From Botryotinia globosa (lineage: Eukaryota > Ascomycota > Leotiomycetes > Helotiales > Sclerotiniaceae): a stretch of DNA of 64,000 nucleotides. Position 1 is the first letter of the stretch, and each line of letters starts with the position of its first letter. The position numbers and the translations under genes are program-made. Below the pieces are notes generated by a model, which was not told the origin of the DNA, did no database searches, and saw only the letters and a program-made list of their open reading frames with translations. Shown one piece after another: positions 12,694 to 24,200 of the stretch. The DNA lies in contig RCSZ01000016.1 of the NCBI GenBank assembly GCA_014898425.1, forward strand, positions 496,001 through 560,000, in the 5' to 3' direction.

Positions 12694-13737
12694 ATGATGG
12701 AGTACGCGCATTATTCGCAACCGCCGCAAGGCCAGCATAATCATACGCAGGCGCATATTCAAGGTGGATATGCAAATTCTGGACAGCACCCAAATTCCGG
12801 AGCTCCAATTACTTCACCATCTCAACAACAACCAGTCCATTCGCAACATGCCGTTCAACAATCCCCCATTCTTTCCTCGCAATCGCAGCAAGGAGGTCCC
12901 AATGCGGGACACATGCAGCAACACACTCTGGGTTATCAACCAGCATACGTACCGCAGATGAACTTGCAATATGGAAACAATCCGATGAATACCCAGGCAG
13001 CCGCGATGGCAGCAACCAATGCAGCAGTTGGCGGTAACTACCCTTATAGCATGCCGGACTCCAGCTTGCCGCAAACATCGCCAAGAATTGGTGCCGGTAT
13101 AAATGTGAAGAAGGAAAGAGTACCGCGGTCACCAACACAGGCTGCCATTAACAACCAGGTTGCTCAAAATAGGCGGATGAGTGTGCAACAAGTCGGCAGT
13201 CCTGCTGTACCTAATGCGCAACCTCTCATGAACCATGGGCCTCGGTCATCAATTTCCGGACCTCCTATGTCGGCACCTCCACCACACCCTCAATCTCCCG
13301 AACTCGTATCGGGAGCAGTTGAAGAGTCACCTTTATATGTCAATGCAAAACAATTTCATCGTATTTTGAAGAGACGTGTTGCGAGACAAAGATTAGAGGA
13401 GGCACTTCGACTGACTTCAAAGGGTAGGAAGCCATATTTGCACGAGAGCAGACATAACCATGCAATGAGAAGACCCAGAGGTCCTGGTGGTCGATTTTTA
13501 ACTGCAGATGAAGTTGCAGAAATTGAGAGAACAAAGGGCGATGGTGGAGATGAAAATGACAAACCATTAGAAACTCCGGCCAAGAGTGTTTCTAGTGTGA
13601 GTGCCAGTTCGGGAACTAAGCGAAAGGCCGACTCCGACAATCTCACCCCTAGTAAGAAACCTAAATTGGTCGCTGCAGCTAGAAGCAGTGCTGAAGAAGA
13701 AGATGAAGATGAGGATGATGCAGAAGATGATGGATGA
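12694..13737 (+). CDS. hapB: CCAAT-binding complex subunit HapB / NF-YA (Hap2)
   Basis: Sequence-specific subunit of the nuclear HAP/NF-Y complex, which binds CCAAT boxes with the histone-fold pair HapC/HapE and, in fungi, helps control iron, respiratory and redox genes. It is a single uninterrupted frame of 347 residues starting at the first of two adjacent ATGs (12694, 12697). The N-terminal 200 residues are Gln/Pro/Ser/Asn-rich, as in activation regions. The diagnostic NF-YA core lies at about residues 210-269: [18 protein letters not shown] (interaction helix A1), a linker, then [20 protein letters not shown] and GGRF (A2 DNA-binding helix and the GxGGRF loop that contacts CCAAT). The C-terminal part has a basic KRKADSD-KKPK patch, a likely nuclear localisation signal, and ends in an acidic Glu/Asp tail. 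Assignment is essentially certain from the core. Confidence 0.97.
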   Translation: MMEYAHYSQPPQGQHNHTQAHIQGGYANSGQHPNSGAPITSPSQQQPVHSQHAVQQSPILSSQSQQGGPNAGHMQQHTLGYQPAYVPQMNLQYGNNPMNTQAAAMAATNAAVGGNYPYSMPDSSLPQTSPRIGAGINVKKERVPRSPTQAAINNQVAQNRRMSVQQVGSPAVPNAQPLMNHGPRSSISGPPMSAPPPHPQSPELVSGAVEESPLYVNAKQFHRILKRRVARQRLEEALRLTSKGRKPYLHESRHNHAMRRPRGPGGRFLTADEVAEIERTKGDGGDENDKPLETPAKSVSSVSASSGTKRKADSDNLTPSKKPKLVAAARSSAEEEDEDEDDAEDDG

Positions 13738-14881
13738 ACATGATATTTAATATCTTTCATAGCATTCATCATTTCATCCACAGCTCCAATTGTTTATTTA
13801 TGATATCACGACAGCGATTGTTTCTTGACCTGCTATTGTGTTTGTAACACTTCATTACTTCATTTTAGCGATTTCAAGGGTCTGGGTTTTCTTTTCACGT
13901 ATGGGTCATTGCTTTTTTCTTCTTTTTTTGAATATGAACAGGGTTTTCATGTCACAATGTGAGGATGTGCCGGCTGGCAGGAGTTTTCTCACAGATTTTC
14001 AATTCGGATCTCTCGGATGGCTTTTACATTTGGTGGGATGGGAGGAAGGGAAGGGATTCATTGGGAGGAAAGGAATATCATATGAGGGCGTGGTAGGATG
14101 GATATCAGACGAAAGTATGACGCAATTGAGATGAGGGGAAGAATTCAGATAAAAACATGAGGGAATTAGGGGAAGGACTGCATATGGACGGTTTCTCTTG
14201 AGATAGTGTGGCTACACGGGACATTCGCTTCTCTTTTACATTGTCCATTTTTGATTCCCAATTTTATGAACGTACAGTACAGTGGAGCTTCCCTTTTAAA
14301 CTTCAACCTTGCAAGAGACCCAAAAACCAGCGAAATGTTACTTGTTTTTTTTTTACCAATTTCTACCGATGTTGTATTTTCTTGTAATTTCTGACTATAG
14401 GCGCTTTTTGATATGTTACTTATGGTGTGGTGTTGGTGTTGGTGTGTATGTTGAACTGATGCGTAGGGAGGGGAGCTGTGTGAAGGTATCTTTTCTTGTT
14501 GTTTCTAGGATGTTTACATTGAATTTGAATTTGATTGATGGCTAGGCTATGTTAGGCTCTGCTATGTATTTGCATTTCGCTCATTCATTTATTACGTGTT
14601 GTTTTGCGTTGCGTTGGGTGAAATTGTGGTTGCTAGATTTTTTGACAGTTTACGGTGTTGATGAGGTAGTGGGATATCATTATTTTTTGTGGTGGTGATG
14701 ATGGTGGGATTTGTATTTTTGTTGTTAGGGTTCTTGGTTTTGAGCGGGAGTAAGAGTGAGAGTGGAGATGTTGTAACTTGCAGGTAGTTTGTGAGTTGCG
14801 GAAAGCAAAAGGGAGATGGAGATGGAAGTGGAGATGGAGCGGATTGTGGAGAGGGATTTGTGGATTTAGTGCTGCGAGATG

Positions 14882-14938
14882 TGTGAGATGCGAGACGTGT
14901 GAGATGCGAGACGTGTGAGATGCGAGACGTGTGAGGTG
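14882..14938. repeat. 16-bp tandem repeat GTGTGAGATGCGAGAC
   Basis: About three and a half tandem copies of a 16-base unit with very few differences between copies, in noncoding DNA 1.1 kb downstream of HapB. Confidence 0.85.
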
Positions 14939-15120
14939 TGAAGAGATAGATGGGTGGGAAATGATGGGGGAGATAGTATGGGGGATCAAAGGGGCGAAGG
15001 AGATGAATCGTCGTGGATTCGACGTTAGATATTGGAAGCAAGAGGGTGAGAGGTGAGGGGTGAGGCGTAGGAAGCCTAGTCTCCCGCATCCGTTGTTAGA
15101 TCTGGGATCTGAGATGGGAG

Positions 15121-15294
15121 CAGAAGCAGAAGCAGAAGCAGAAGCAGAAGCAGAAGCAGAAGCAGAAGCAGAAGCAGAAGCAGAAGCAGAAGCAGAAGCA
15201 GAAGCAGAAGCAGAAGCAGAAGCAGAAGCAGAAGCAGAAGCAGAAGCAGAAGCAGAAGCAGAAGCAGAAGCAGAAGCAGAAGCAGAAGCAGAAG
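15121..15294. repeat. CAGAAG hexanucleotide array, 29 perfect units
   Basis: Twenty-nine consecutive perfect copies of a six-base unit (CAGAAG), flanked by GGGAG and CCGGAG. All six reading frames stay open through it, giving dipeptide repeats (Glu-Ala, Lys-Gln or Arg-Ser on plus; Leu-Leu, Phe-Cys or Ser-Ala on minus). There is no supporting gene context, so it is called a satellite rather than coding DNA. Confidence 0.97.
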
Positions 15295-16267
15295 CCGGAG
15301 TAAAAACTCACCAGACCTGTTTATCGCGAGTGGATGTGGATGTGGATGTGGATAAGAGAGTGTACGAAATGAAATAATACAAAATGATCTGATCTGATCT
15401 GATCTAATATGCAATACACAAAAGAGATATCTAGCAGCTAGCTACGAATGGGGGTTTCTACTATTATATACATATCTTATACATATATATTGTCTTGGAT
15501 ACCTAGTTTATGAATGAATGAATGAATGAAGAAATGAAGAAATGAAGAAATAAGTAATTAATTCGTTTCAGTGTTTCTTATATGTGGATGAATGGATAGA
15601 TGGATGGATATGTTTAAATCGCCTACCTACTTGCAGCTACCTCCACCCCCTTTACTCTACTCTTCTTATTCTTGTTCTTTCTTTATCCCATATCGAGTAT
15701 CAAAGTTTAACAAACAAGCTCTACACGTCAAGTTGTGAATGAGGCAAGAATTGTAAATAAATCATTACATCTTGAGTCGAACAAATCGAATTGAATTGAA
15801 TCCATGTGATTTTCAAAATCCTATAGATCTATCTAGGTATCTATCACCCATGATTGGAGTTTAGTTTGTTTCCAACAACACTGTGCTGTGTTGTTATTCA
15901 TTCATTTATTCATCCATCCATTCATCCATCTCAGTTTGAAATGGAAGGAAGACCTTTCCTTTCCCTTTCCTTTCCTTTCCCCGCCCTCCCCACCCCTTTT
16001 TTTCCCTCCCTCCCAAAACCTCCCAAAAAGGAACAAAATATTTTTAACCACAAGTAACATGATCTCTCATCTACACCTCCCCAATTACCATACCCATCCA
16101 TCTATAATGATATCATGACCTTCCACCATTCTAGTATTCTTATCCTCTCAGTTCCCTTCAGATCCGCCCAGTTCAAGCACGACCACATCTCAGCAATGTG
16201 TTAACAATATAAATAAATCGTAAAACCTCACACCCCTCCCATGATCAAGTGAAGGAGAGAGCCAGAA

Positions 16268-17577
16268 TTATCTCACCCTCCCTACAATGACGGAGTTTAC
16301 GACATCGCCGAATGGGTCCATGCGGACGCAGACATCAAGATACTCGGTTACTGCTGGGGTTGTGACATCGAAATCCTATTTTTCTGTGATTAGCTATTTG
16401 ATTTTTTCTTTCTCTTCTTCCACTTAATTGAGATCTTATATCTCGCACCCCATATCTCCCGACACCAAAGAAAACATCTAATATCAAATAAGGAAACCAG
16501 AATAAAAAGGAAAACACATACACAATAAAGCACACTCCTCAACCCCCACGCCCCTCGCATAACCAACAAACTTCCCTTCCTCATCTTCCCCACCACATTT
16601 TGCAAAATACTCTCTTTATCCTCCTGGGTGCCTCCCACTAAAGCCGCTAACCATACGATCTCATAACTAGAGAGATCGAGATCATTAGATCCAGCTAATG
16701 ACGTGATAAATTTCATTCCGGTGGATGGAAGTCCACCGAGCGATTTGCACAAGGCTTGAGCTTGGGTATTGGCGAGAGCGTTACTGTCGATATTTGTGAT
16801 GGTGGTGGGATATTGTGGGGTTGGGAAAATAGATGAATCAGATGAAGTGGGTGTGATGTTGAACGTCATGTGGTTTGAGGAGAGTGCAGATAGTATGCAG
16901 AGACTAGTGAGGGGCATTGGACCCGAGCCGATAAAAGCGATGTTGGTAGATGAGGAGAGAGTGAAGCCGGTAGATGAGATAGCGGCGAGTTCGAAACGTG
17001 TTAGGTCTTCGTAGTTCTTGTCGTAGGGGAAGGTGGAGAGGATGCGATGGGCTGGGTACTGTTAGTTGTTGGGAATTTGGGCTAGAAAATGTGTGAGACT
17101 TGCCATCCTCATAGCTTTCGGTGTTGGAGATTGCTTTTGCCCAGTGGGACTCCATACATGCTTCAGCGGTTGAACAAATTTCTCGGAGCGTAGGTAAAAT
17201 GCTGGAAATTCGTGGATCGTTTAGTACCTACATATCGGTTAGTCGACGGTTGCCATTCGAGCTCTAGTCACAAAACTGACCAATTTTGAATTCGAGTCAG
17301 GAACAACAGCGATACATGTTCCCACAAGTTCTGAAAACAAAACATTGGTTACAGGAGAAGGACTAAGATCGGTGAGTTGGGATAGCTGTGTATGAAGAGA
17401 GAGGAGTTTCTGTATGCAGACTTCGGCTTGTGGATTTGGGATATCTTTGAGGACTTCTTTTGTTTCGACATCGGGAGTGAAGGAGGCACTGCTACATTTT
17501 GAGGACGAGGATGTCCTGTTTTCCCGGTAGATTGAGCGGATGGAGGATAGTAGGGAACAGATCGAAAGTTTGCCCAT
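16268..17577 (-). CDS. Nicotianamine synthase-like protein
   Basis: Nicotianamine synthases join aminocarboxypropyl groups from S-adenosylmethionine to make nicotianamine (or a shorter analogue in some microbes), a metal chelator for iron, nickel, zinc and copper. Four exons on the minus strand: 17577-17281, 17227-17104, 17051-16522, 16375-16268, encoding 352 residues, near the 320-350 of the family. Family marks are the SAM-binding motif FIGSGPMPLTSLCIL, the preceding FPYDKNYEDLTRFELAA helix (plant enzymes have a similar FPYYxNYxxL segment), then DNDxxA-like NIDSNALANTQA, the DLSSYEIVWLAALVG stretch, and MRGAWGLRSVLY, matching the RSAHGARAFLY region of plant enzymes. Intron 1 is GT-AG (GTCAGT), intron 2 uses a GC donor (GCAAGT), intron 3 is GTATGT-AG; only these joins keep the frame. 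The neighbours do not point to a pathway. The exact product is not certain. Confidence 0.85.
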
Positions 17578-20500
17578 GATCGATATTCCAGGCTTTCTTT
17601 GGAATTTTTATTTGTGCGTAAAATTCGGAGCTACGAGATGATTGTGAGATTAGAATGTGATAGGTAATTTTTGATTACGGTGCCAAGTATGAAAGGAGAG
17701 GTATTAGAAATTTAGAGTTGATAGGAAGACCTCGTGGAGGCATGGGGCAACTATCAACTCCAATATTATTCGTTGGCTGATAAAGTTGTATGTGATATGA
17801 AACAGTCGAATATAGAGAGAGCCATGGATAGATTATTCATATACTATACAGTAATCCCTGCGGACGAAGGTATTGAAGTGTTATCCATATAATATACTTA
17901 CTTTGCGTACAGTAGTTTATCTTGTCTTGGACAATCTTTTTGCAAAGTCTGTCTGTTGTTTTAAGTCTTGAAATTGAAAGAAGACGGAAAATAGTTTGAA
18001 CTCTTTAAAATTGATGTGCAGAACTAGGTAAGTCTTAAATAGCCATCAAGGTGTTTTTTCCGGCTCCATTTACATGTTTAACCGGGTAAGGCGACCAATC
18101 CAAAGAGTCGAATTGTCAAGATCATGGGAGTAAACCCACTTGACGTGACGGGAATCACGGGATGCTGAATAACTGGGAAGAGGCGTGAATGAATTGAGTT
18201 GAAAGATTTTTCATGCGAATGTGATCCTTCCATCTGCACCTTTATGTAGAGTGATAGAGTGAATAAACAAGGAGGGGGTATGATCGCCCAGCCCATGCCA
18301 GAAGCTGATGGATTTTCCATATAGCAAACTCTTGTATAATAAATACCCTTGAATCGTTCCATTCATGAGGAAGGCATGGTAGATTCCAGAACTTGGAAGA
18401 CCTTCGTTGTGATCAAGGCAGGTGCTCCCATGAAAATGATTTTCGAAATTCAAAGTAACATCATAAACATCGAAATACGCAAGCAAAAAGAGTCAACATT
18501 CAATGTCTGAAATATACATCAGAATGCTTCCAAGGTTGTGAATGACAAATGATGTGAGACGAGACCACATAGTGAATATTGCGATTCCAGCACTGATGGC
18601 GGTCGGTATTGCTGGCATGGACACTCGACCCTGAGTAGAACGTTCGAAATTCCACGACCAAGAAAGCTATTTAGTGAGAGGCAATTATGGAAATATTTAT
18701 TGATCATCATATAGTTTATCCTTTCCATAAGGTGTGAGCATCCGGGTCATAATCTCATAGTTGCTCGACCTTGCTTCAAGACGCTTCGTCGTCGTTGCAA
18801 TTTTTCTTCTCTGCCATCGTTTCAGCTACTTTATGTACTAGTATAGATTGGTTCGAGTCAGCTTAAGGAGGTTATTGGGAGGTTATTGGGAAGTTTTTGC
18901 CTCTAGTCTTGGTCGCTATTTCCCGACAAACAGTCAAAATATAGAAAACGCGACATTTCATACCGACGAAATCGACTGATCGGTACCAGCTAGTGAGCAC
19001 TCTCTTCATCTTGAGAATCTTCAGATCAATCGATCTCGTGAAGAAGACAATGGTTCCACAGCAGGATTGGCACCCTTAAATAGTAGCTTGTAGAGCTAAG
19101 CAGCCAAAGCTACCTACGCGCATGATTGGTCTCGTGTATTGTAATACAACATGAACGATTTGCTGTATGGATATCTTGAAGGCGGCATATCCCTGGACGT
19201 CATATCCCTGGACGTCATAACATGGGGACAGTAAAGACGACGGCTGTGAGAATAGTGAACAATGTCTCATATTTTGTTGTAGTGATTATGTTATTATGAA
19301 TCTTTGCAAACACTGCAAGTATTACCAGGCAGATGGCTGGATCTCAATTGCAATGCGGCGACATTCTCCTAGGTGAAATCATCGACTGACGAGCAATCCA
19401 AGTACATCATTCATAGAATCGTTGCTCGACGAGTTTGGGGATCTTTCGGTAGAGCTAAAGATTGTGTTATATAGATAGGGAGACATCATATTGGCCTGGT
19501 GTTATTTTAGGGACTTAAGCTTGTCTTGTAGAGAGGGTGATCCAAATGACAGACGTTTGATTGTAGGCGAAGAGCACCATGGTTTGGCGTTAGCTGCGCT
19601 GCGATCAAATCTTGTACTAACTAGAATCGGATACAGGGTAGATATGAATCTCGGAGTACCAGATTTGTTGCATCTCTGAGCTTAACCTGCAGATCGAAGG
19701 AGTGTTCATATAATTCTTGAACAAGAATTTGTTCCGATTATGGAGGTAGCAAAAGATGAATTCCAACTCACACATGAGGAAACCATGCATATTCTATGAT
19801 GGCGCAGTACTGCGAATTGAGACACATTGGATGTGTGGGGCTATTGTCAGCTCCCAAAGCATCAATATTCCGCCTTGACAAGAAGCTGAAGGAGGCAACA
19901 GGATATGATCTCTTGGAGCTTGGGTAGGCAACCCTTTATCTCTGTTGCTAGCTTTCTTTCAATTGGGAAATATGGCAGTGGATGACAGTCTATTCGACTT
20001 ATTGACAACCTGCAAGAGTTTCGCAAGGCTTTCAAATTCCTGACACCGATGACAGCTGTCCATCGGAACGCAGCCCAAATTCTGCATCGATGCCTTGCTC
20101 CCTTCTCCCTTCTTTCCTTCAGATCACATAGCTCCAATATCAATTACCGTCCATTCATTGGCGTACAACAGAGAAAACGCGAAACTGTACCGAGGAAATA
20201 TTCCAGGACTACCAACTGATTTGATACAGAGTTGAGGGTTCAAGTCGAACTGTTCAAGTAAAGATAGATATTCGCGCGATGTAGTATTCTAGAATGCTAC
20301 CAAGCTACTCCAGTGTGTCCATCACATTTTCGAGTCCAGCTTGCTAAAAGCATAGGATTGCGGCCATATACATAGAAATTCATTTCACTCCAATGTATTA
20401 AGACCGGATGTAAACTGACTGAGAATACCAGAAAGTAATAGGACAACAACACCAAATGAGCGGTAAATGCTAGGAACGATTCTGAGGCCCCAGAAATACA

Positions 20501-21220
20501 ATAACTCTCTTGGATTGGTCATTAGAAGCCAACTTTTCTGGCATGCTGATTTGACTTGACTTTTTGACTTGGATTGTTGACTATCTTCTTCAAAGTGAAT
20601 CGAACCAGAAGTCTTTCAGTGTTTTAGAATGAATGTTTGATATCACCAATAGTAACAAAAAACATCTTGTACTGGTTACCTAGGTAGTTGACCGTGAACG
20701 TAGATGATGACAAGTATGTCACGTGAAACATAAGGCTAACCTCACCAGAAGCTTTGGCCAATCATACTGTCTAATTTTCCTTTAGCTTGGCTTATATAAG
20801 CGCTCGGGGTCTCTACGATTCCCCCATCCAAAAAGCTGAGCCTTGTCTGTAGAAAGCATAGAAATATCAGAAGTCCAAATCAACCAGGATGAAGAACGTT
20901 TTTAATATCCACGACATCACGACAGACCTTTCATTTTGAAACTTTCTATCATTCGAAACCCTTATTGTCTCTCAACTATTGACCAAATAGTTAATTTAAT
21001 TTTTTCCTCAACATCTATACTTTCCCAGCCTTTTCTCGGAAGCCTGCAATTCAGGACGCGAACTACCTGTGGGAAGCACGCCTGATCTGTTTGCACATAA
21101 TACCGATACTTTTCCAGCCTGACGATAAATACTATTGTAATTGGTGTTATTTTCTCGCGCTGCATGAAGTAATTTCCGCAAAAGGCTTGCGCCAATGCGA
21201 ATTTCGCTGCTATTGCAGCT
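17578..21220. other. Divergent intergenic region between the NAS-like gene and TRA1
   Basis: 3.6 kb between two divergent genes. The open frames present (up to about 94 codons near 18.1-18.5 kb and 19.9-20.1 kb) show no known motif. A short direct duplication (CATATCCCTGGACGT twice) occurs at about 19190-19218. The last 500 bases hold a promoter candidate for TRA1. Otherwise I see nothing definable. Confidence 0.55.
20758..20800 (+). promoter_or_regulatory. CCAAT box and TATA element upstream of TRA1
   Basis: A CCAAT pentamer at 20758-20762 (in TTTGGCCAATCAT) is followed about 35 bases later by TTATATAAG at 20792-20800, in plus-strand orientation about 420 bases before the TRA1 start. Spacing and order suit a fungal core promoter. 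The match is to consensus only; either motif could occur by chance. Confidence 0.4.
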
Positions 21221-24200
21221 ATGGCTTCTAATAATATAGAGGTCCTCGTTCAGAGGTTGAGCTCTGCAGACACTGGTATGCCTTTGTAATACTGGACTTT
21301 TTCTTGAGACCAAACCACTGTGCATGTTTTGCTGCGCAATTTGGGAAATTTTTCTGCTAATTATAATGCGACAGATCTCAAACTCAAGGTCGATGCTGCT
21401 GTTCAATTGCGCGATGGCCTCGAGCATTACATCACCGGTCCCATATACCCGGCATTCTTAAGAAAGCTCATGCCGATTTTTATAAATTGCTTGAAGGGCC
21501 CTCCTGTATTTATTAGCACCAACTTAGAGCAGGTAGGCATCACAATAACGAAATGTGGGACGCAATGCTCACCTGGAATTTTAGAAACTTCGATGTTGCG
21601 TCCTGGAGATACTTCATCGTCTACCAACGAACCCCCCGGAATCATTCGAGCCATATGCGGTGGAAGTTGTGGATCTTTTGATAAGTTTAGTCCGAGTAGA
21701 TAACGAGGAAAATGCTACGCTATGTGTCAAAACTATCATGGACATCATGCGAAGTCAGACCAAGGTTTTGCAAGACAAAGTGCAGATGTTCCTCGGTCTC
21801 ATTCAAGATCTTTTTGACCAGATGGATTCGGTTGTTCGTGACCAACTCGATAATGTAGCCACTGGATCCAACCCCTCTGGTGTTCCATCCACACCTGGAA
21901 GTTCGCAGACATTTCAGAATTCCCCTCGGCCTGGCTCGCCTGTTACCACTGGAGACATTGGCCAAGATCCACAACAGCAGACGCGCAAGCTACTGAAAGG
22001 CATGCAGTCATTCAAAGTCCTTGCTGAATGTCCCATCATTGTCGTATCGATATTCCAGGTTTATCGCAATTCCGTGCCTCAGAATGTCAAACTATTTATA
22101 CCGCTCATCAAAAGCGTGCTGTTACTCCAAGCCAAACCACAAGAGCAAGCTCATATTGAAGCAGCGAAAAGAGGTACAATATTCACAGGTGTTAGCCCGG
22201 ATATCAAGAATCGAGCGGCTTTTGGTGAATTCATTACAGCGCAGGTAAAGACTATGAGTTTCCTAGCATATCTTTTGAGAGTCTATTCGCAACAGCTCAC
22301 AGATTTCCTTCCCACGCTACCGGATATAGTAGTAAGACTGTTAAGGGACTGCCCCCGAGAAAAGTCTGGAGCTCGAAAAGAGCTATTGGTGGCGATCAGA
22401 CATATAATCAACTTCAATTTCAGAAAGATCTTTCTCAGAGTAATAGACCAACTTCTTGATGAAAGGACACTTATCGGCGATGGCTTGACTGTGTATGAAA
22501 CGATGCGACCCCTGGCCTACAGCATGTTAGCCGACCTTATTCATCATGTTCGCGATGCATTGGAACCCGGCCAGATTCGGAAAACAGTTGAAGTTTATAC
22601 TCGGAACCTACAAGATAGTTTTCCTGGGACAAGCTTCCAAACTATGAGCGCAAAGTTATTGCTCAATATGGCTGAATGTATTGCAAAAATGCCTAGCAAG
22701 ACGGATGCTCGCCACTATCTAATAATGATACTTAATGCCATTGGAGATAAGTTTGCAGCCATGAATCGCCAGTATACCAATGCAGTCAAGCTTTCGAAGC
22801 ACTATTCCCAGCATACAACCGACGCTGCTCCCGAAAATTATTTAGCAGACAAGGATAATCCACCAGACTGGGACGAGATTGACATTTTCTCGGCAATGCC
22901 TATCAAGACTTCGAATCCTCGTGACAGGGGCGCAGATCCAGTAGCCGACAATAAATTTCTGTTCAAAAATCTCATGAATGGCCTGAAGAATACATTCTAC
23001 CAATTGAAGGCCTGCAACGGAGGCTCCCCAATTGAGCTATCGAACGCTCCTCCACATTGGGCAGAGGTGTCACACGGGTTTTCTGCGGAAGAAGTACAAG
23101 TCATCATAAAACTTTTCCGAGAAGGAGCTTACGTATTTCGATACTACGAGATTGAGAAGCCTGCGACAGAATCGCAATACTCGTCGCCTGTTGAATTCAT
23201 GGCAAACCATTATATGGTATCAAGCAGCAAGGAGGAGAAGGATCTCCTTGAAACTTTTGCCACAGTCTTTCATTGTATAGATCCGGCCACATTTCACGAA
23301 GTATTTCATGAAGAAATCCCCAAGCTTTACGAAATGATCTTTGAGCATACGGCTCTTCTCCATGTCCCTCAATTCTTCCTCGCTAGTGAGGCAACTTCGC
23401 CAAGCTTCGCCGGAATGCTGTTGCGATTCCTCATGGACCGCATTGATCAAGTTGGTACCGCTGATGTCAAAAAGTCATCAATTCTTCTTCGACTCTTTAA
23501 GCTAGCTTTCATGGCCGTGACTCTCTTCGCGAACCAGAACGAGCAGGTTCTGTTGCCACACGTTGTTAACATTGTAACAAAGTCCATCGAGCTTTCGACT
23601 ACTGCCGAGGAGCCCTTGAACTATTTCCTACTACTGAGATCACTTTTCAGAAGTATTGGAGGAGGGAAATTCGAGCATCTTTACAAACAAATCTTACCTC
23701 TGTTGGAAATGCTATTAGAAGTCCTCAATAATTTACTTATGGCCGCTCGTAAACCAGCAGATCGGGATCTTTACGTAGAGCTTTGTTTAACCGTACCGGC
23801 ACGATTGAGCAACCTTCTGCCTCATCTTAGCTACTTGATGCGACCTCTAGTAGTGGCTCTACGCGCAGGTTCTGATCTCGTTGGTCAAGGTTTGCGAACA
23901 CTGGAACTATGCGTGGACAATCTTACGGCAGATTACCTAGACCCGATAATGGCGCCAGTAATTGATGAACTGATGACTGCACTATTTGACCATCTTCGAC
24001 CAAATCCATACAGCCATTTCCATGCACATACCACCATGCGTATACTTGGAAAACTGGGAGGTCGCAACAGAAAATTTATGACTGGTGCCCCAAATCTTAA
24101 TTTCCAGCAGTTTGCGGATGATATTGCGACCTTCGACTTGAAGCTGATCGGCTCCAAGAAGGAGAAAGCTTTTCCTGTTGAGATAGGAATCGACCTCGCA

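Larger units (their letters stand above)
13738..16267. other. Intergenic region between HapB and the nicotianamine-synthase-like gene (tail to tail)
   Basis: Convergent intergenic DNA of 2.5 kb. It contains the HapB 3' region, a 16-base tandem repeat near 14882-14938 and the GAAGCA hexamer array. Low-complexity open frames on both strands (Leu-only, Phe-Cys or Glu-Ala) come from the array and are not genes. Confidence 0.6.

Noticed and set aside
12432..12740. 102-codon frame overlapping the HapB start
   Set aside because: Begins at a GTG, has no known motif, and lies in the HapB leader.
14592..15089. 165-codon minus-strand frame rich in Ser/Pro/Thr
   Set aside because: Low complexity, crosses a 16-bp tandem repeat, and a second overlapping frame is equally open.
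15060..15414. Glu-Ala, poly-Leu and Phe-Cys reading frames
   Set aside because: All are by-products of the CAGAAG hexamer array; no flanking coding signal.
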